DNA of 33,006 bases, taken from a bacterium (lineage in GTDB: Bacteria > Bacteroidota > Rhodothermia > Balneolales > M1805). Under the pieces are notes generated by a model, which saw only the letters and a list, made by a program, of their open reading frames with translations, was not told the origin of the DNA and did no database searches. The first letter of the stretch is position 1, and every line of letters starts with the position of its first letter. Location of the stretch: NCBI GenBank assembly GCA_006226965.1, contig SBGQ01000138.1:1-33006 (forward strand). The letters are read 5' to 3'. Position numbers and translations under genes: made by a program. Shown one piece after another: positions 18,242-27,480 of this stretch.

Positions 18242-18691
18242 ATGAAAACCCACCATTATACCACTCAGATTACATGGACCGGTAATGCCGGAAAAGGAAC
18301 CACAAACTATAAATCATACGAGCGTTCACATGAGCTTTCATCAGCCCAAAAAGAAATCATTCAGCTCAGTTCAGACCCCGCTTTTCGTGGCGACCCAACA
18401 AAATATAATCCGGAAGAACTATTGGTTTCGGCTGTTTCAAGTTGCCATATGTTGTGGTTTTTGCATTTGTGCGCTGTTCAGGGTGTAGTAGTAACAGCTT
18501 ACGCGGACTCTCCCGAAGGGATTATGCTGGAAGAATTAGACGGAAGCGGATATTTCAGTGAGATTATCTTGAAGCCTAAAATCGAGATCGAAAATGAAGA
18601 GCACAGAGCTTTATTGCCGGCAATACATGAGTTAGCACACAGTAAATGTTTCATTGCCAACAGTTTAACTTGTAAGGTTTCTATTCTCTAA
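18242..18691 (+). CDS. OsmC/Ohr-family peroxidase
   Basis: A 149-residue thiol peroxidase for organic hydroperoxides. The two redox cysteines of the family are Cys68 (VSSCHMLWFL) and Cys136 (HSKCFIAN). The typical NPEELLVSAVSSC helix is intact. OsmC/Ohr proteins work as homodimers and are re-reduced by lipoylated proteins or thioredoxin. The subtype (OsmC versus Ohr versus YhfA-like) is not settled. The gene lies alone upstream of the chemosensory cluster. Confidence 0.9.
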   Translation: MKTHHYTTQITWTGNAGKGTTNYKSYERSHELSSAQKEIIQLSSDPAFRGDPTKYNPEELLVSAVSSCHMLWFLHLCAVQGVVVTAYADSPEGIMLEELDGSGYFSEIILKPKIEIENEEHRALLPAIHELAHSKCFIANSLTCKVSIL

Positions 18692-18843
18692 ATTCCTTTA
18701 ACCTTTAAAATGAACTATTCATCGATTAAAAAGTTTGCTTTGTCTAAAGCCTCAAAGTATTAATGCCCCTCTCGTTATCTTAATAAAAGAATAAACACTC
18801 TTTTATCTCTTGGTGGGGATAATCATTATATCTTGTGAGATTT

Positions 18844-19701
18844 ATGCAAACAACGGTGGCAAAATCAGGGAACTCTCTAACTATAAAGTTAACACAACAG
18901 GAATTTAGTCGTGTTGCGGCATTTATAGACCTTAAAACAGGTATTAAATTACCTGATCAAAAAAAGGTATTGGTCGAAAGTCGCCTTCAAAAAACATTAA
19001 GAAGAGAAGGATTTGAATCGTTTACGGAGTATTTGAATACGGTAATTGGTAATAAAGCAATTCCGACTAAAACAGCAGAGTTTATCGATTTAATTACCAC
19101 GAATAAAACTGATTTTTTTAGAGAAGCGGATCACTTTGAATCGCTAGTATCCATTATTGAGCAAAGAGCACAAATCGGCAAAAGTAACGGTGTTTTTAAG
19201 GTATGGTCTGCGGCCTGTTCTTCTGGTGAGGAGCCTTATACATTAGCTATGGTTTTGAATGAGCAAAAACTAAAAGGTTTAATTTCAGACTACGAAATCT
19301 ATGCTACTGATATCTCACAAAGCTCATTGCAAAAGGCGGTTCTGGCAGAGTATGAACATGCTAGAATTATCCCGATTCCTGATAATTATAAACGCAAATA
19401 TTTACTCAGACACAAAGATTCTAACGTGCATAAATTTAGAATAGTGAAAAGTTTGCGCGAAAAAATTGAATTCGACTTCTACAATTTAAAAGAAGACGAA
19501 CCCAACCCTGAGTTGTACGACGCCATTTTTTGCAGAAATGTATTTATCTATTTCGACAGAAAAACTCAGGAAATGATACTCCATAAGCTTTCAAAAAGCG
19601 TTAAATCGAACGGCTACATTTTTCTGGGACACTCTGAATCGATTAATGGTATCCAAATAAATTTACGCCAGATTAAACCGGCTGTATATCAACAGGGCTA
19701 G
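18844..19701 (+). CDS. cheR: Chemoreceptor methyltransferase CheR
   Basis: Methylates glutamates on chemoreceptors using S-adenosylmethionine. The N-terminal helical part contains TTNKTDFFRE, the CheR signature; the SAM-binding VWSAACSSGEEPYTLA follows, then YEIYATDIS and DAIFCRNVFIYFD. Length is normal. A GTG at 18835 is the alternative start; I chose the ATG at 18844 (GTGAG four bases upstream). It is the first gene of a tight operon: cheD starts within or just after its stop codon. A ~150-base gap upstream should contain the promoter, which I could not pin down. Confidence 0.95.
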   Translation: MQTTVAKSGNSLTIKLTQQEFSRVAAFIDLKTGIKLPDQKKVLVESRLQKTLRREGFESFTEYLNTVIGNKAIPTKTAEFIDLITTNKTDFFREADHFESLVSIIEQRAQIGKSNGVFKVWSAACSSGEEPYTLAMVLNEQKLKGLISDYEIYATDISQSSLQKAVLAEYEHARIIPIPDNYKRKYLLRHKDSNVHKFRIVKSLREKIEFDFYNLKEDEPNPELYDAIFCRNVFIYFDRKTQEMILHKLSKSVKSNGYIFLGHSESINGIQINLRQIKPAVYQQG

Positions 19702-19703
19702 TG

Positions 19704-20195
19704 ATGGAAAGTATGAGTACACATAGAAAGTTGATTTACTTGAATCCCGGTGATGTTTACGCGACATCGAAAGATTACATCATAAAAACAGTGTTAGGTT
19801 CTTGTATTGCCGTTGTAGTGTACGACCCCATTCTGAAAGTGGGAGGTATGAATCATATCGTGTTAAGTGAAAGCAAATTAGATACTCAGCATGATGCTAA
19901 ATATGCTTTATTCGCGATGGAGAAGCTTGAAATGAAAATGAAAAGTTTAAAATCGAGCTACAGAGATTGGGTGTGTTTTATTATAGGCGGAGCCAATCAG
20001 TTTGAAAATATGAAGAATACAATTGGTCTTTCCAACGCTGAAATAGCAAGAAACTGGCTTCAAAAAAAGCAAGCAAAAATTCGCTATCAAGATATTGGCG
20101 GCGCAAACGGAAGAGTGGTTTTGTTTGAAGCAATGAATGGGAAAATTGTGGTAAACCCCATCAGAAATCATCATAAAAAAAGTAACAATGAATAG
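19704..20195 (+). CDS. cheD: Chemoreceptor glutamine deamidase CheD
   Basis: Deamidates receptor glutamines to glutamate, making methylation sites. The catalytic Cys and His are visible: LGSC (Cys35 counted from the GTG at 19701) and GGMNHIVLSE (His52), with Thr30 nearby. The conserved FIIGGANQF follows. The start is either GTG 19701, sharing the G of the cheR stop, or ATG 19704; both give translational coupling. In species with CheC, CheD also binds and stimulates that phosphatase, but no cheC is seen here. Confidence 0.93.
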   Translation: MESMSTHRKLIYLNPGDVYATSKDYIIKTVLGSCIAVVVYDPILKVGGMNHIVLSESKLDTQHDAKYALFAMEKLEMKMKSLKSSYRDWVCFIIGGANQFENMKNTIGLSNAEIARNWLQKKQAKIRYQDIGGANGRVVLFEAMNGKIVVNPIRNHHKKSNNE

Positions 20196-20212
20196 AGAAT
20201 AAGGGAGAATGT

Positions 20213-20458
20213 ATGGAAACGGGCACAGCAACTTTAGATATACTCAATATTCAGGCGATGGAAACACTCCTGCCCCAAATGGAAGCCTCATTATCGGAAA
20301 ACGGTAAAATTGAGATTACATGTGAGTCGTTTGACGTGTATGGCTATCAATTACTTATATCGCTAAAAAAAGCAGCTCAGAATAACGGCGTTCACGTGAA
20401 GTTGAATACTTCCGGCCAGGTTAAAGAACAATTGAAATTTTTAGGAATCGAATTCTGA
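20213..20458 (+). CDS. Small STAS-domain protein
   Basis: An 81-residue single-domain protein with a STAS/anti-sigma-factor-antagonist-like layout: beta (IEITCESF), helix (YGYQLLISLKKAAQNNG), beta (VHVKLN), helix (SGQVKEQLKFLGI). A usual phosphorylated serine is not obvious in the segment after IEITCESFD. Small STAS proteins are sometimes encoded beside cheA and may be regulators or phospho-switches; the exact role is unknown. The gene has GGGAG a few bases before the ATG and lies 17 bases after cheD and 7 bases before cheA. Confidence 0.75.
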   Translation: METGTATLDILNIQAMETLLPQMEASLSENGKIEITCESFDVYGYQLLISLKKAAQNNGVHVKLNTSGQVKEQLKFLGIEF

Positions 20459-20465
20459 GGGAACT

Positions 20466-22535
20466 ATGAATCCGCTAAAAAACCAACTCCAAAATTTTTT
20501 AGAAGAAGCCTTAGAAATTGTAGAAGTCATTGAAAAGGAAATTCTTCAACTCGAAGTAAACAGTAACAACGAATCGGTGCTGCACAGTTTATTCAGAAAT
20601 ATGCATACGCTAAAAGGAAGTGGCGGAATGTTTGGTTTTACTTCTATTTCTGAATACGCTCACATGTTTGAAAACATCTACGACTCACTAAGAAATAAAC
20701 AGTTGGAATTGGATGAATCAATAATAGCAGTGAGTTTAGAATCGGTAGATCATTTCAGAGCCTTATTAAAAGACCCTCAACTCAAAAACAAGAAAACTCA
20801 AACCAAACACGATGGAATGAAATCCAAACTTTCAAGTTGGGTAGAGTTGCGTGAGACTTCAATTAAGCCGACGATTCAGCAGGTTGAAACTAAGCCTGTA
20901 CATACTTGGCATATTCATTTTAAACCGGTTCTGTCCCAATCCGGTATGGATTTAGACCCGATAAGTGTGCTTGAAGAATTAAAGAGTTTGGGAACGTGTG
21001 TAATTGTACCAAACTCAGCTTTAGTAGAACCTTATAATGAGTTCTTTCAGTATGAAAAACTAGACATAGCTTGGGATATCATCCTATCAACCCGTGCAAC
21101 TATGGATGAGCTGCAAAGTGTGTTTTTGTTTTTCGGAGAAGAGTCGCTGATAGAAATAAATGCTGTTGGTGACGGCGATTATCTGGCAGATGTGTATTTC
21201 AGCAAGTTTGTACAATCGAAAGCGGAATTATTAATGGGTGTTTCTGCTTATGAACTGATGGAAATGGCTAATTCTATTCAACTAAAAAAAGCAACTTCTA
21301 GAGCCGCCAAAACAGAAACAGAACGAAATAGGGAAGCGCCGGCTAAAACTATTGTCTCAAAAAGCGATGCTTCTAATTCAATTCGAGTAGAAACACAAAA
21401 AGTAGATTTATTACTCAGTTTAGTAAGCGAATTGGTTACCGCTCAGGCAAGACTTTCACTATATAGCGAAGTATTGGATAATCCTGAAATAGTAGAAGTA
21501 GCTGAGGACATCGAAAAAATTACACGAAGATTGAGAGAAAATGCTTTCTCAATAAGTATGGTGCCGATTTCAACGATGGAAACACGTTATAAACGATTAA
21601 TTCGAGATTTGGCAACAAAAGAAGAAAAGCTGATTTCTTTCCGCACCGAAGGCTTGGATACAGAAATTGACAAATCCTTAATTGAGCAGATAAGCCCGGC
21701 ATTATTGCACGTGTTCAGAAATTCGGTTGATCATGGAATTGAGACTCCGGAAAAGAGAAAAGAACAAGGAAAACCTGAATCCGGTGAGATTGTTTTTAGA
21801 GCATATTACTCCGGTTCGCATGTAGTAATGGAAATTAGTGATGACGGAAACGGCTTAAATCTGGAAAAAATAAAAGCAAAAGCGATTAAGAAGGGTTTGA
21901 TTAAAACAGAACAAAAAGTAAGTGAAGCCGAGTTAATGGATTTGCTTTTTCATCCCGGTTTTTCAACAGCAGATAAAGTGACGGACGTTTCCGGCAGAGG
22001 AGTCGGAATGGACGTAGTGCGCACCACGTTTAATAAGATTCGCGGTGAAGTTTTTATCGAATCCAAAAAAGGATTCGGCACCAAAATCATCATGCACTTG
22101 CCGCTTACCTTATCCATTTTGGACGGTTTATTAGTAAGTGTTGGCTCTCAGAAATTCATAATACCCTTGCAATTTCTTGACAAATGTTTTGAAGTAACCA
22201 ATTTCAAAAAGAAAGATGCCAACGACGATATTATTGTAATAGAGAATGAACAAATTCCTGTTATTGATTTACGCGAAATAGCAAGTATAGACGAAGAACG
22301 CCCGGTTATTTCTTCGTTGCCAATTGTAATGTACAACAATACTAAGGTTGGGTTTTTAGTAGATAAAATTATTGGTGAACACCAAGCCGTAATCAAATCC
22401 TTAGGTAAGATTTTTCAATCCGTTAAAGCCGTTTCAGGAGCATCCATTTTAGGTGATGGGGAAATAGCGTTGATTCTGGATGTGAACAAAATTATTAGTG
22501 ACTACACAGCTAACCAGCAAACCATGGAGGTTTAA
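20466..22535 (+). CDS. cheA: Chemotaxis histidine kinase CheA
   Basis: A 689-residue kinase with all working parts: the P1 phosphotransfer domain with His47 in MHTLKGSGG; a middle domain (HTWHIHFKPV to about residue 250) where CheY/CheB docking is expected; a P3 dimerisation helix pair (IRVETQKVDLLLSLVSELV); an ATP-binding domain with the N box HVFRNSVDHGIE (415-426), EISDDGNGLN, FHPGFSTAD and GRGVGMDVV (from 510); and a C-terminal CheW-like P5 domain. It is the hub of the chemosensory array, phosphorylating CheB and an unlinked CheY. It is fully co-transcribed with its neighbours. Confidence 0.97.
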   Translation: MNPLKNQLQNFLEEALEIVEVIEKEILQLEVNSNNESVLHSLFRNMHTLKGSGGMFGFTSISEYAHMFENIYDSLRNKQLELDESIIAVSLESVDHFRALLKDPQLKNKKTQTKHDGMKSKLSSWVELRETSIKPTIQQVETKPVHTWHIHFKPVLSQSGMDLDPISVLEELKSLGTCVIVPNSALVEPYNEFFQYEKLDIAWDIILSTRATMDELQSVFLFFGEESLIEINAVGDGDYLADVYFSKFVQSKAELLMGVSAYELMEMANSIQLKKATSRAAKTETERNREAPAKTIVSKSDASNSIRVETQKVDLLLSLVSELVTAQARLSLYSEVLDNPEIVEVAEDIEKITRRLRENAFSISMVPISTMETRYKRLIRDLATKEEKLISFRTEGLDTEIDKSLIEQISPALLHVFRNSVDHGIETPEKRKEQGKPESGEIVFRAYYSGSHVVMEISDDGNGLNLEKIKAKAIKKGLIKTEQKVSEAELMDLLFHPGFSTADKVTDVSGRGVGMDVVRTTFNKIRGEVFIESKKGFGTKIIMHLPLTLSILDGLLVSVGSQKFIIPLQFLDKCFEVTNFKKKDANDDIIVIENEQIPVIDLREIASIDEERPVISSLPIVMYNNTKVGFLVDKIIGEHQAVIKSLGKIFQSVKAVSGASILGDGEIALILDVNKIISDYTANQQTMEV

Positions 22536-22538
22536 CAC

Positions 22539-23060
22539 ATGAGTACCTCATCATTTAATGCCTATTTAACCTTTAAGCTGGATCGAGAGATTTTTGCCAT
22601 ACCGGTTGAGCAGGTAATTGAAATCATAGAAGTATCGCAAATCACAAAAATCCCCCAAACATCAGATTTTGTTTTAGGGATTACCAATTTGCGTGGCAAT
22701 GTTTTACCCGTAATTGATACTCGGGTGAAATTCGGTATGGAACAGGTTCCGCAAACCATTGATTCTTGCATTATAGTGATTGCCGTTCACAATCAAAACG
22801 AGGAATCACACTTGGGGATTTTGGTCGATTCGGTTATGGAAGTGTCGGAGTTTGAAGCAAAGCATATAAAAGCCAAACCAACCATCGGCAGAAAATTTAA
22901 CAATGAATACATCACAGGAATTGTTCAAAGCGAAGAGCAATTTGTGCTATTACTGAATGTGAATAAAGTTTTTGATAACGAGGAAATTATACAAATGAAT
23001 GAGTTATCAGATAATGAAGGCGAAGTAAACGAATTAACAGAAGAACTAATAGAAAAGTGA
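22539..23060 (+). CDS. cheW: Chemotaxis coupling protein CheW
   Basis: A 173-residue two-lobed SH3-like adaptor that joins CheA to the receptor. Typical segments are [41 protein letters not shown] and [13 protein letters not shown] highly acidic ~30-residue tail ([14 protein letters not shown]...) is longer than in minimal CheW proteins; its meaning is unknown. It starts three bases after the cheA stop. Confidence 0.95.
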   Translation: MSTSSFNAYLTFKLDREIFAIPVEQVIEIIEVSQITKIPQTSDFVLGITNLRGNVLPVIDTRVKFGMEQVPQTIDSCIIVIAVHNQNEESHLGILVDSVMEVSEFEAKHIKAKPTIGRKFNNEYITGIVQSEEQFVLLLNVNKVFDNEEIIQMNELSDNEGEVNELTEELIEK

Positions 23061-23067
23061 GAACACA

Positions 23068-25167
23068 ATGAAATTCAAGAATTTAAAACTAGGCAGTAAA
23101 CTTGGAGTGGGATTCGGAACCATCATTTTATTAGCCGTTATACTTGGCTTAGTTGCCGTGTATAATCTCCAAGTAATCGGAACTGAAACAGAAGAATTAA
23201 CGGAAGAGTTTTTACCTCAGATTGAAGTTACATCCAAAATTGAACGAAGTGTAAAAGATATCATGTATGATATGCGCGGGTATGCTTACTCAGAAAACAA
23301 AGATATGTATGATGAGGTAACCAATCAGTTTAGTGTGTTGGAATCTACCGTTGAGGATGCTGAAATTTTGGCAAAAAACAGTCCCAATTTAATTGCACTA
23401 AAAGAAAAGCTGACACAAACCAAAGAAAATATTCGCGAATACCAAAAGTTTGCACGACAAACAGAAAAAGTAGTAACACAAATTATCGTCCACAGAAAAG
23501 AATTGGATGAGAACGGAACTGCTTTCGTAAATAATATTGTGAAATACACCGACTCTCAGGATAAAGTTTTAACAGCCGAATTAAATAAAGCTGTTATTGA
23601 TAAAGGTGCTGTAAAAAACATTCTTGGTGTTTTGGAATTGGTAGAGGAAATAAACAGAATGGCTACAAGTGCTCGAATCAATGCAAACAAAGCTAATATT
23701 CAAAAAGATGCAAAATTGCTTGAATCGGTTGCCGCAACTATTAATGATATGTTTCCCATTGTACGCGAATTGACTAAAATGACCAATTCCGATTCACAAT
23801 TGGAACTGTTAAATAAGGTTTCTGAATCAACAAAAAACTATTTAAGCGCTGTTGAAACATTGAAAGATCAGTTTAACGAGTTGGAAACCCTTAAGACTGA
23901 GCGCGAAGACCACGGAAATATTGTTTTGGCGGATGCCGAGTCAATTAATCTGAGAGGTATTACAGAAACTATTAAAATCGGAAACGACAATTTAGCATCT
24001 GTCAACTTCTCAACAACCATTATGCTGGTAGGGTTGGTTTTTGTTCTTTTGTTAGGAATCATGTTTGGTGTAATTATTACCAAAGCGATTACCGGCCCAA
24101 TCTTAAAAGGTGTTGATTTCGCAAAAACTATCTCAAATGGTGATTTAACAGCTAATGTTGATATTGAACAAGATGACGAAATCGGTTTATTAGCCGATGC
24201 ATTAAGAACAATGAAAGACCGTTTAACGGACATTATCAGCAATATAAAGAGTGGATCAAACGGAATTGCATCTGCTTCACAACAGCTTTCTTCATCTGCA
24301 CAACAGATGTCTCAGGGTTCAACCGAACAGGCAGCATCTGCCGAAGAGGTATCTTCTGCAATGGAAGAAATGGTGGCTAACATTCAACAAAACACCGATA
24401 ATGCTCAACAAACTGAAAAAATCGCTCTCAAGGCAAGTGAAGATGTATTGAGCGGAAGCAAAGCAGTTGATGAAACCGTTCGTTCCATGAAATCAATTGC
24501 AGAAAAAGTTAGTGTAATTGGTGAAATCGCACGCCAAACCAACCTCTTGGCTCTTAACGCAGCCGTTGAAGCAGCCAGAGCCGGTGAACACGGAAAAGGA
24601 TTTGCCGTGGTTGCTGCTGAGGTAAGAAAATTGGCTGAAAGAAGTCAATCTGCTGCAACAGAAATTAACGAACTATCAAAACGCAGTGTTGATGTTGCCG
24701 ACCAAAGCGGTAAAATTCTTATCAATATTGTTCCTGATATTCAAAAAACATCAGACCTTGTACAAGAAATCAGCGCTTCTAGTATAGAACAAAATACTGG
24801 TGCAGATCAGGTAAATACCGCTATTCAACAACTGAATTCGGTAATTCAACAGAATGCATCAGTAAGTGAAGAAATCGCGTCCAGCGCTGAAGAGTTGTCT
24901 TCACAAGCAGATCAATTACGCGATATCATCAGTTTCTTCCGAGTTGACGGTAAGCACGCCGGTTTCAATGGCAATCTTGCCAACGGTAATGGAAGCGGTA
25001 AACATATTGACCAATCCCATAAAATCGTAACGAAAAAAGTGGCTCATATTGCCAGTAAATCAGCTGGTTTACACGGCGGAAAAAAAGGTAAAGCAACCGA
25101 AAACGGATACGTATTGGACTTAAGTTCGAACGATTCGATTGACGCTGAATACGAAAAATACTCCTGA
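23068..25167 (+). CDS. Transmembrane methyl-accepting chemotaxis protein
   Basis: A 699-residue receptor: TM1 about 12-32, a helical periplasmic sensor of about 280 residues rich in coiled-coil character (like helical-bundle sensors), TM2 about 316-338, HAMP ([20 protein letters not shown]), methylation helices, and the signalling hairpin [21 protein letters not shown] from about 486. A flexible tail rich in G, N, K and H follows and ends EYEKYS. EYEKY fits the aromatic-x-x-aromatic CheR/CheB tether seen as NWETF in enteric receptors. The ligand is unknown; the all-helical periplasmic domain gives no specific clue. Confidence 0.95.
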   Translation: MKFKNLKLGSKLGVGFGTIILLAVILGLVAVYNLQVIGTETEELTEEFLPQIEVTSKIERSVKDIMYDMRGYAYSENKDMYDEVTNQFSVLESTVEDAEILAKNSPNLIALKEKLTQTKENIREYQKFARQTEKVVTQIIVHRKELDENGTAFVNNIVKYTDSQDKVLTAELNKAVIDKGAVKNILGVLELVEEINRMATSARINANKANIQKDAKLLESVAATINDMFPIVRELTKMTNSDSQLELLNKVSESTKNYLSAVETLKDQFNELETLKTEREDHGNIVLADAESINLRGITETIKIGNDNLASVNFSTTIMLVGLVFVLLLGIMFGVIITKAITGPILKGVDFAKTISNGDLTANVDIEQDDEIGLLADALRTMKDRLTDIISNIKSGSNGIASASQQLSSSAQQMSQGSTEQAASAEEVSSAMEEMVANIQQNTDNAQQTEKIALKASEDVLSGSKAVDETVRSMKSIAEKVSVIGEIARQTNLLALNAAVEAARAGEHGKGFAVVAAEVRKLAERSQSAATEINELSKRSVDVADQSGKILINIVPDIQKTSDLVQEISASSIEQNTGADQVNTAIQQLNSVIQQNASVSEEIASSAEELSSQADQLRDIISFFRVDGKHAGFNGNLANGNGSGKHIDQSHKIVTKKVAHIASKSAGLHGGKKGKATENGYVLDLSSNDSIDAEYEKYS

Positions 25168-25234
25168 TAACCTGAACACCAAAAGGAGACTTTTTATGAC
25201 CCCACCACACAAGTAAAAAAGTCTCTGATAAAAT

Positions 25235-25270
25235 CCAGCCTCATTCTAGGGTGAGGCTGGTTCTTTTTCA
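25235..25270 (+). terminator. Terminator after the chemoreceptor gene
   Basis: Perfect 9-bp stem CCAGCCTCA (25235-25243) / TGAGGCTGG (25252-25260) with an 8-base loop, followed by TTCTTTTTC. It marks the end of the cheR-to-receptor transcript unless read through. Confidence 0.85.
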
Positions 25271-25380
25271 GAGATAAGAAGTATGACTGAAATGTCAGGT
25301 GAATGAATGTTTATAGATTCAAATTTGATTGTATAAACAGGTTATAAAAACGAAAAAACGTTATAAATAAAAGGAAACAA

Positions 25381-25468
25381 GCTGGTCTGGTAAACCGGCG
25401 GAACCCTTTAAACCCGCAATGTTTGTGGAATAAATGAAAGATGCTATGTAAAAGGTGGGTTTAGCATC
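25381..25468 (+). promoter_or_regulatory. Structured 5' leader of unknown class, possible pseudoknot
   Basis: Hairpin GCTGGT (25381-25386) / ACCGGC (25394-25399). TAAACCC (25409-25415) is complementary to GGGTTTA (25457-25463). That second strand sits in the loop of another hairpin, GATGCT (25440-25445) / AGCATC (25463-25468), giving a pseudoknot-like layout with one shared base. It ends 28 bases before the barrel gene start. I cannot match it to a known riboswitch. Confidence 0.4.
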
Positions 25469-25496
25469 AGGTTTATCCATAAAAGAGAGGTTGGTT

Positions 25497-26219
25497 ATGA
25501 AAAAAATCATCATGCTCTTTGTTTTCATCTTGGCTAGCGGTTATTCAACCGGATTAGCTCAAGTAATGACAGAACCTGCATCAGGCATTGAAAGAAATGG
25601 ACTTCAAGTCGATGTCGGAACATTTAGACAGAATATTGAAAACAGTGAAAATCACTATCAATATGCAGGCTATTTGTTCATGTATGGTTTAACTGATAAC
25701 GTAGAATTACGGCTCGAAGGCGATTTGAATTCTGAAGGTAATTACAATCAGTCGAGTAATGTTCAATTAAGTCCGCTGCAATTCGGAATACGCTATAAAC
25801 TATTAGATGATAATAGCCACGGAATTCAAGTATCGGCTATTTCACATGTATATAGTACTCGATTTTCGAACAGTTCGATGGAAAATAAAATGGGAACGGT
25901 TACACGTATCTCCACTTTTATTCCGATAACATCCAAATTGGGATTAGGAAATAACGTTGGATTTGAAGCAGAAGAGCAAGGCGAAACCATGTGGTTTTAT
26001 ACCGGTGCTTTACTCTACAACCAAAGTGAAAAACTCAGTTATTATGTTGAAGTCTATGGCAACGATATTTTATGTATTGATAATTGCCACAGTTTAGATG
26101 TAGGAGTTGCATACGCGTTAACGGATGCTCTTTCTATTGATACATCTTTCGGTTTTGATTTCATTTACCAAAACCGTTCGTCATTATTCTCCGTGGTATT
26201 TTCTTATGCGATTCAATAA
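25497..26219 (+). CDS. Outer-membrane beta-barrel-like protein
   Basis: About 240 residues from the ATG at 25497 (AGAGAGG six bases upstream; the frame itself opens at 25455). A signal peptide KKIIMLFVFILASGYSTGLAQ is followed by alternating beta strands (VELRLEGDLN, LQFGIRYKLL, ISTFIPIT, KLSYYVEVYGND, SLDVGVAYALTDALSID) and a short aromatic-containing end, SVVFSYAIQ. It resembles the transporter/phenol-degradation MetA-like barrel family; that match is approximate. It sits between the receptor and cheB, behind its own structured leader, so it may be separately regulated. A role in ligand access to the chemoreceptor is speculative. Confidence 0.7.
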   Translation: MKKIIMLFVFILASGYSTGLAQVMTEPASGIERNGLQVDVGTFRQNIENSENHYQYAGYLFMYGLTDNVELRLEGDLNSEGNYNQSSNVQLSPLQFGIRYKLLDDNSHGIQVSAISHVYSTRFSNSSMENKMGTVTRISTFIPITSKLGLGNNVGFEAEEQGETMWFYTGALLYNQSEKLSYYVEVYGNDILCIDNCHSLDVGVAYALTDALSIDTSFGFDFIYQNRSSLFSVVFSYAIQ

Positions 26220-26258
26220 ATACAGGGGAATAAATCATACATAAAATCCGATTAGAAT

Positions 26259-26355
26259 CCGGCAGAATCAGAATCAAACAGACAAAAGACAACATTTGAG
26301 AATGGCTCTGCCGGTATCTGTTAGATAAATAAACAACACTTTTGAAAGGGTGTTG
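26259..26355 (+). promoter_or_regulatory. Two hairpins in the cheB leader
   Basis: CCGGCAGA (26259-26266) is perfectly complementary to TCTGCCGG (26307-26314) across a 40-base loop. About 20 bases later CAACACTTT (from about 26335) pairs with GGGTGTTG (ending near 26355), including two G-T pairs. Neither is followed by a T-run, so they look like leader structures rather than terminators. Confidence 0.4.
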
Positions 26356-26394
26356 AAACACAAACAAAAAGAAAGCTTGGTTTGCGGGTTAGTT

Positions 26395-27480
26395 ATGAAA
26401 ATATTGAATAAAGTTAAGGTTCTGATTGTTGATGATTCCGCGGTTGTGCGCCAGGTTATGACCAATGTGTTAAATGCAGATCCGGAAATAGAAGTAATGG
26501 CAACAGCATCAGACCCCTATATTGCCGCAAGTAAGATAGCCGTTGAAATACCGGATGTTATTCTGCTCGATATCGAAATGCCAAGAATGGATGGTTTGTC
26601 TTTTCTGCAAAAGTTAATGACACAAAAACCAATTCCGGTTATCGTTTTTTCCTCACTTTCTGAAAAAGGTTCACAGATTGCCATACGTGCATTGGAGCTG
26701 GGAGCCGTTGATGTTATTTTAAAACCGGGCTCCGGAAACCGTTCCTTAATGAACCCTGACGTGGTAAAAGCCATTCAGGAAGGTGTAAAAATTGCTGCAA
26801 AAGTGTTTGTGAAAAAGCGTTCAGGAAAAATACAGGCGCATACAAACGGGCGCGTTGCTCCGAAACTCAGTGCCGATGCTGTTTTGGGACAGGTTTCGAA
26901 TAAGAGCATGATAAAAACCACAGAAAAAGTAATTGCAATCGGAGCTTCAACAGGCGGAACAGAGGCCATTCGCCAAGTTTTAGAACCATTAAGCCATGAC
27001 GTTTCCGGTATTGTAATTGTGCAGCACATGCCGGAGTTGTTCACCAAATCATTCGCCGATCGCCTAAATGAAATTTGTTCTATTACAGTGCAGGAAGCCA
27101 AAGACGGTGATTCGGTGATTAGGGGTAGAGCATTAATAGCACCGGGAAACAAACACATGATTTTAAAACGAACCGGTGCCCGTTATTACGTTGAAGTTAG
27201 AGACGGTGATTTAGTAAATCGGCACAGACCGGCAGTTGATGTTTTATTCCGTTCGGTTGCCATGTATGCCGGATCCAATGCAGTCGGAATTTTAATGACA
27301 GGAATGGGTGATGACGGAGCAAAAGGTTTGCTCGAAATGAGGCAAGCAGGTGCTTTAACTATTGCTCAAGATGAAAAAACATCCGTTGTTTTTGGGATGC
27401 CTAATGAAGCCATAAAAATAGGAGCGGCAATTCAGGTGCAGCCTCTTTATGCATTAAGCAAAATTATCGCATCAAACTAA
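26395..27480 (+). CDS. cheB: Chemotaxis methylesterase/response regulator CheB
   Basis: Removes receptor methyl groups and deamidates glutamines when phosphorylated by CheA. The start at 26395 gives [15 protein letters not shown] at the N-terminus; the frame opens earlier at 26350. The receiver domain has Asp13/Asp14 and phospho-acceptor Asp59 ([11 protein letters not shown]). The methylesterase catalytic triad is Ser185 (GASTGG), His211 (VQHMP) and Asp307 (GMGDDGA). All key residues are intact. It is separated from the other che genes by the barrel gene and a ~175-base leader, an unusual position. Confidence 0.96.
   Translation: MKILNKVKVLIVDDSAVVRQVMTNVLNADPEIEVMATASDPYIAASKIAVEIPDVILLDIEMPRMDGLSFLQKLMTQKPIPVIVFSSLSEKGSQIAIRALELGAVDVILKPGSGNRSLMNPDVVKAIQEGVKIAAKVFVKKRSGKIQAHTNGRVAPKLSADAVLGQVSNKSMIKTTEKVIAIGASTGGTEAIRQVLEPLSHDVSGIVIVQHMPELFTKSFADRLNEICSITVQEAKDGDSVIRGRALIAPGNKHMILKRTGARYYVEVRDGDLVNRHRPAVDVLFRSVAMYAGSNAVGILMTGMGDDGAKGLLEMRQAGALTIAQDEKTSVVFGMPNEAIKIGAAIQVQPLYALSKIIASN

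Larger units (their letters stand above)
25168..25496. other. Leader region between the receptor and barrel genes
   Basis: About 330 bases holding, in order: a 10-bp perfect inverted repeat (25186-25195 / 25216-25225) that encloses a six-codon frame MTPPHK (ATG 25196, stop TAA 25214-25216) with AGGAG upstream at 25184-25188; a strong terminator (25235-25270); an A/T-rich stretch with TTATAA repeats (25340-25370); and a structured block (25381-25468) directly before the barrel gene. The six-codon frame may be a leader peptide, but it could be chance. Confidence 0.55.

Noticed and set aside
25370-25480. Cobalamin riboswitch (suggested by AAAAGGAAAC and CCCGCAA)
   Set aside because: The required GGUG and ACUGU core elements are not in register and the downstream gene has no clear link to cobalamin; c-di-GMP and TPP motifs were also looked for and not found.
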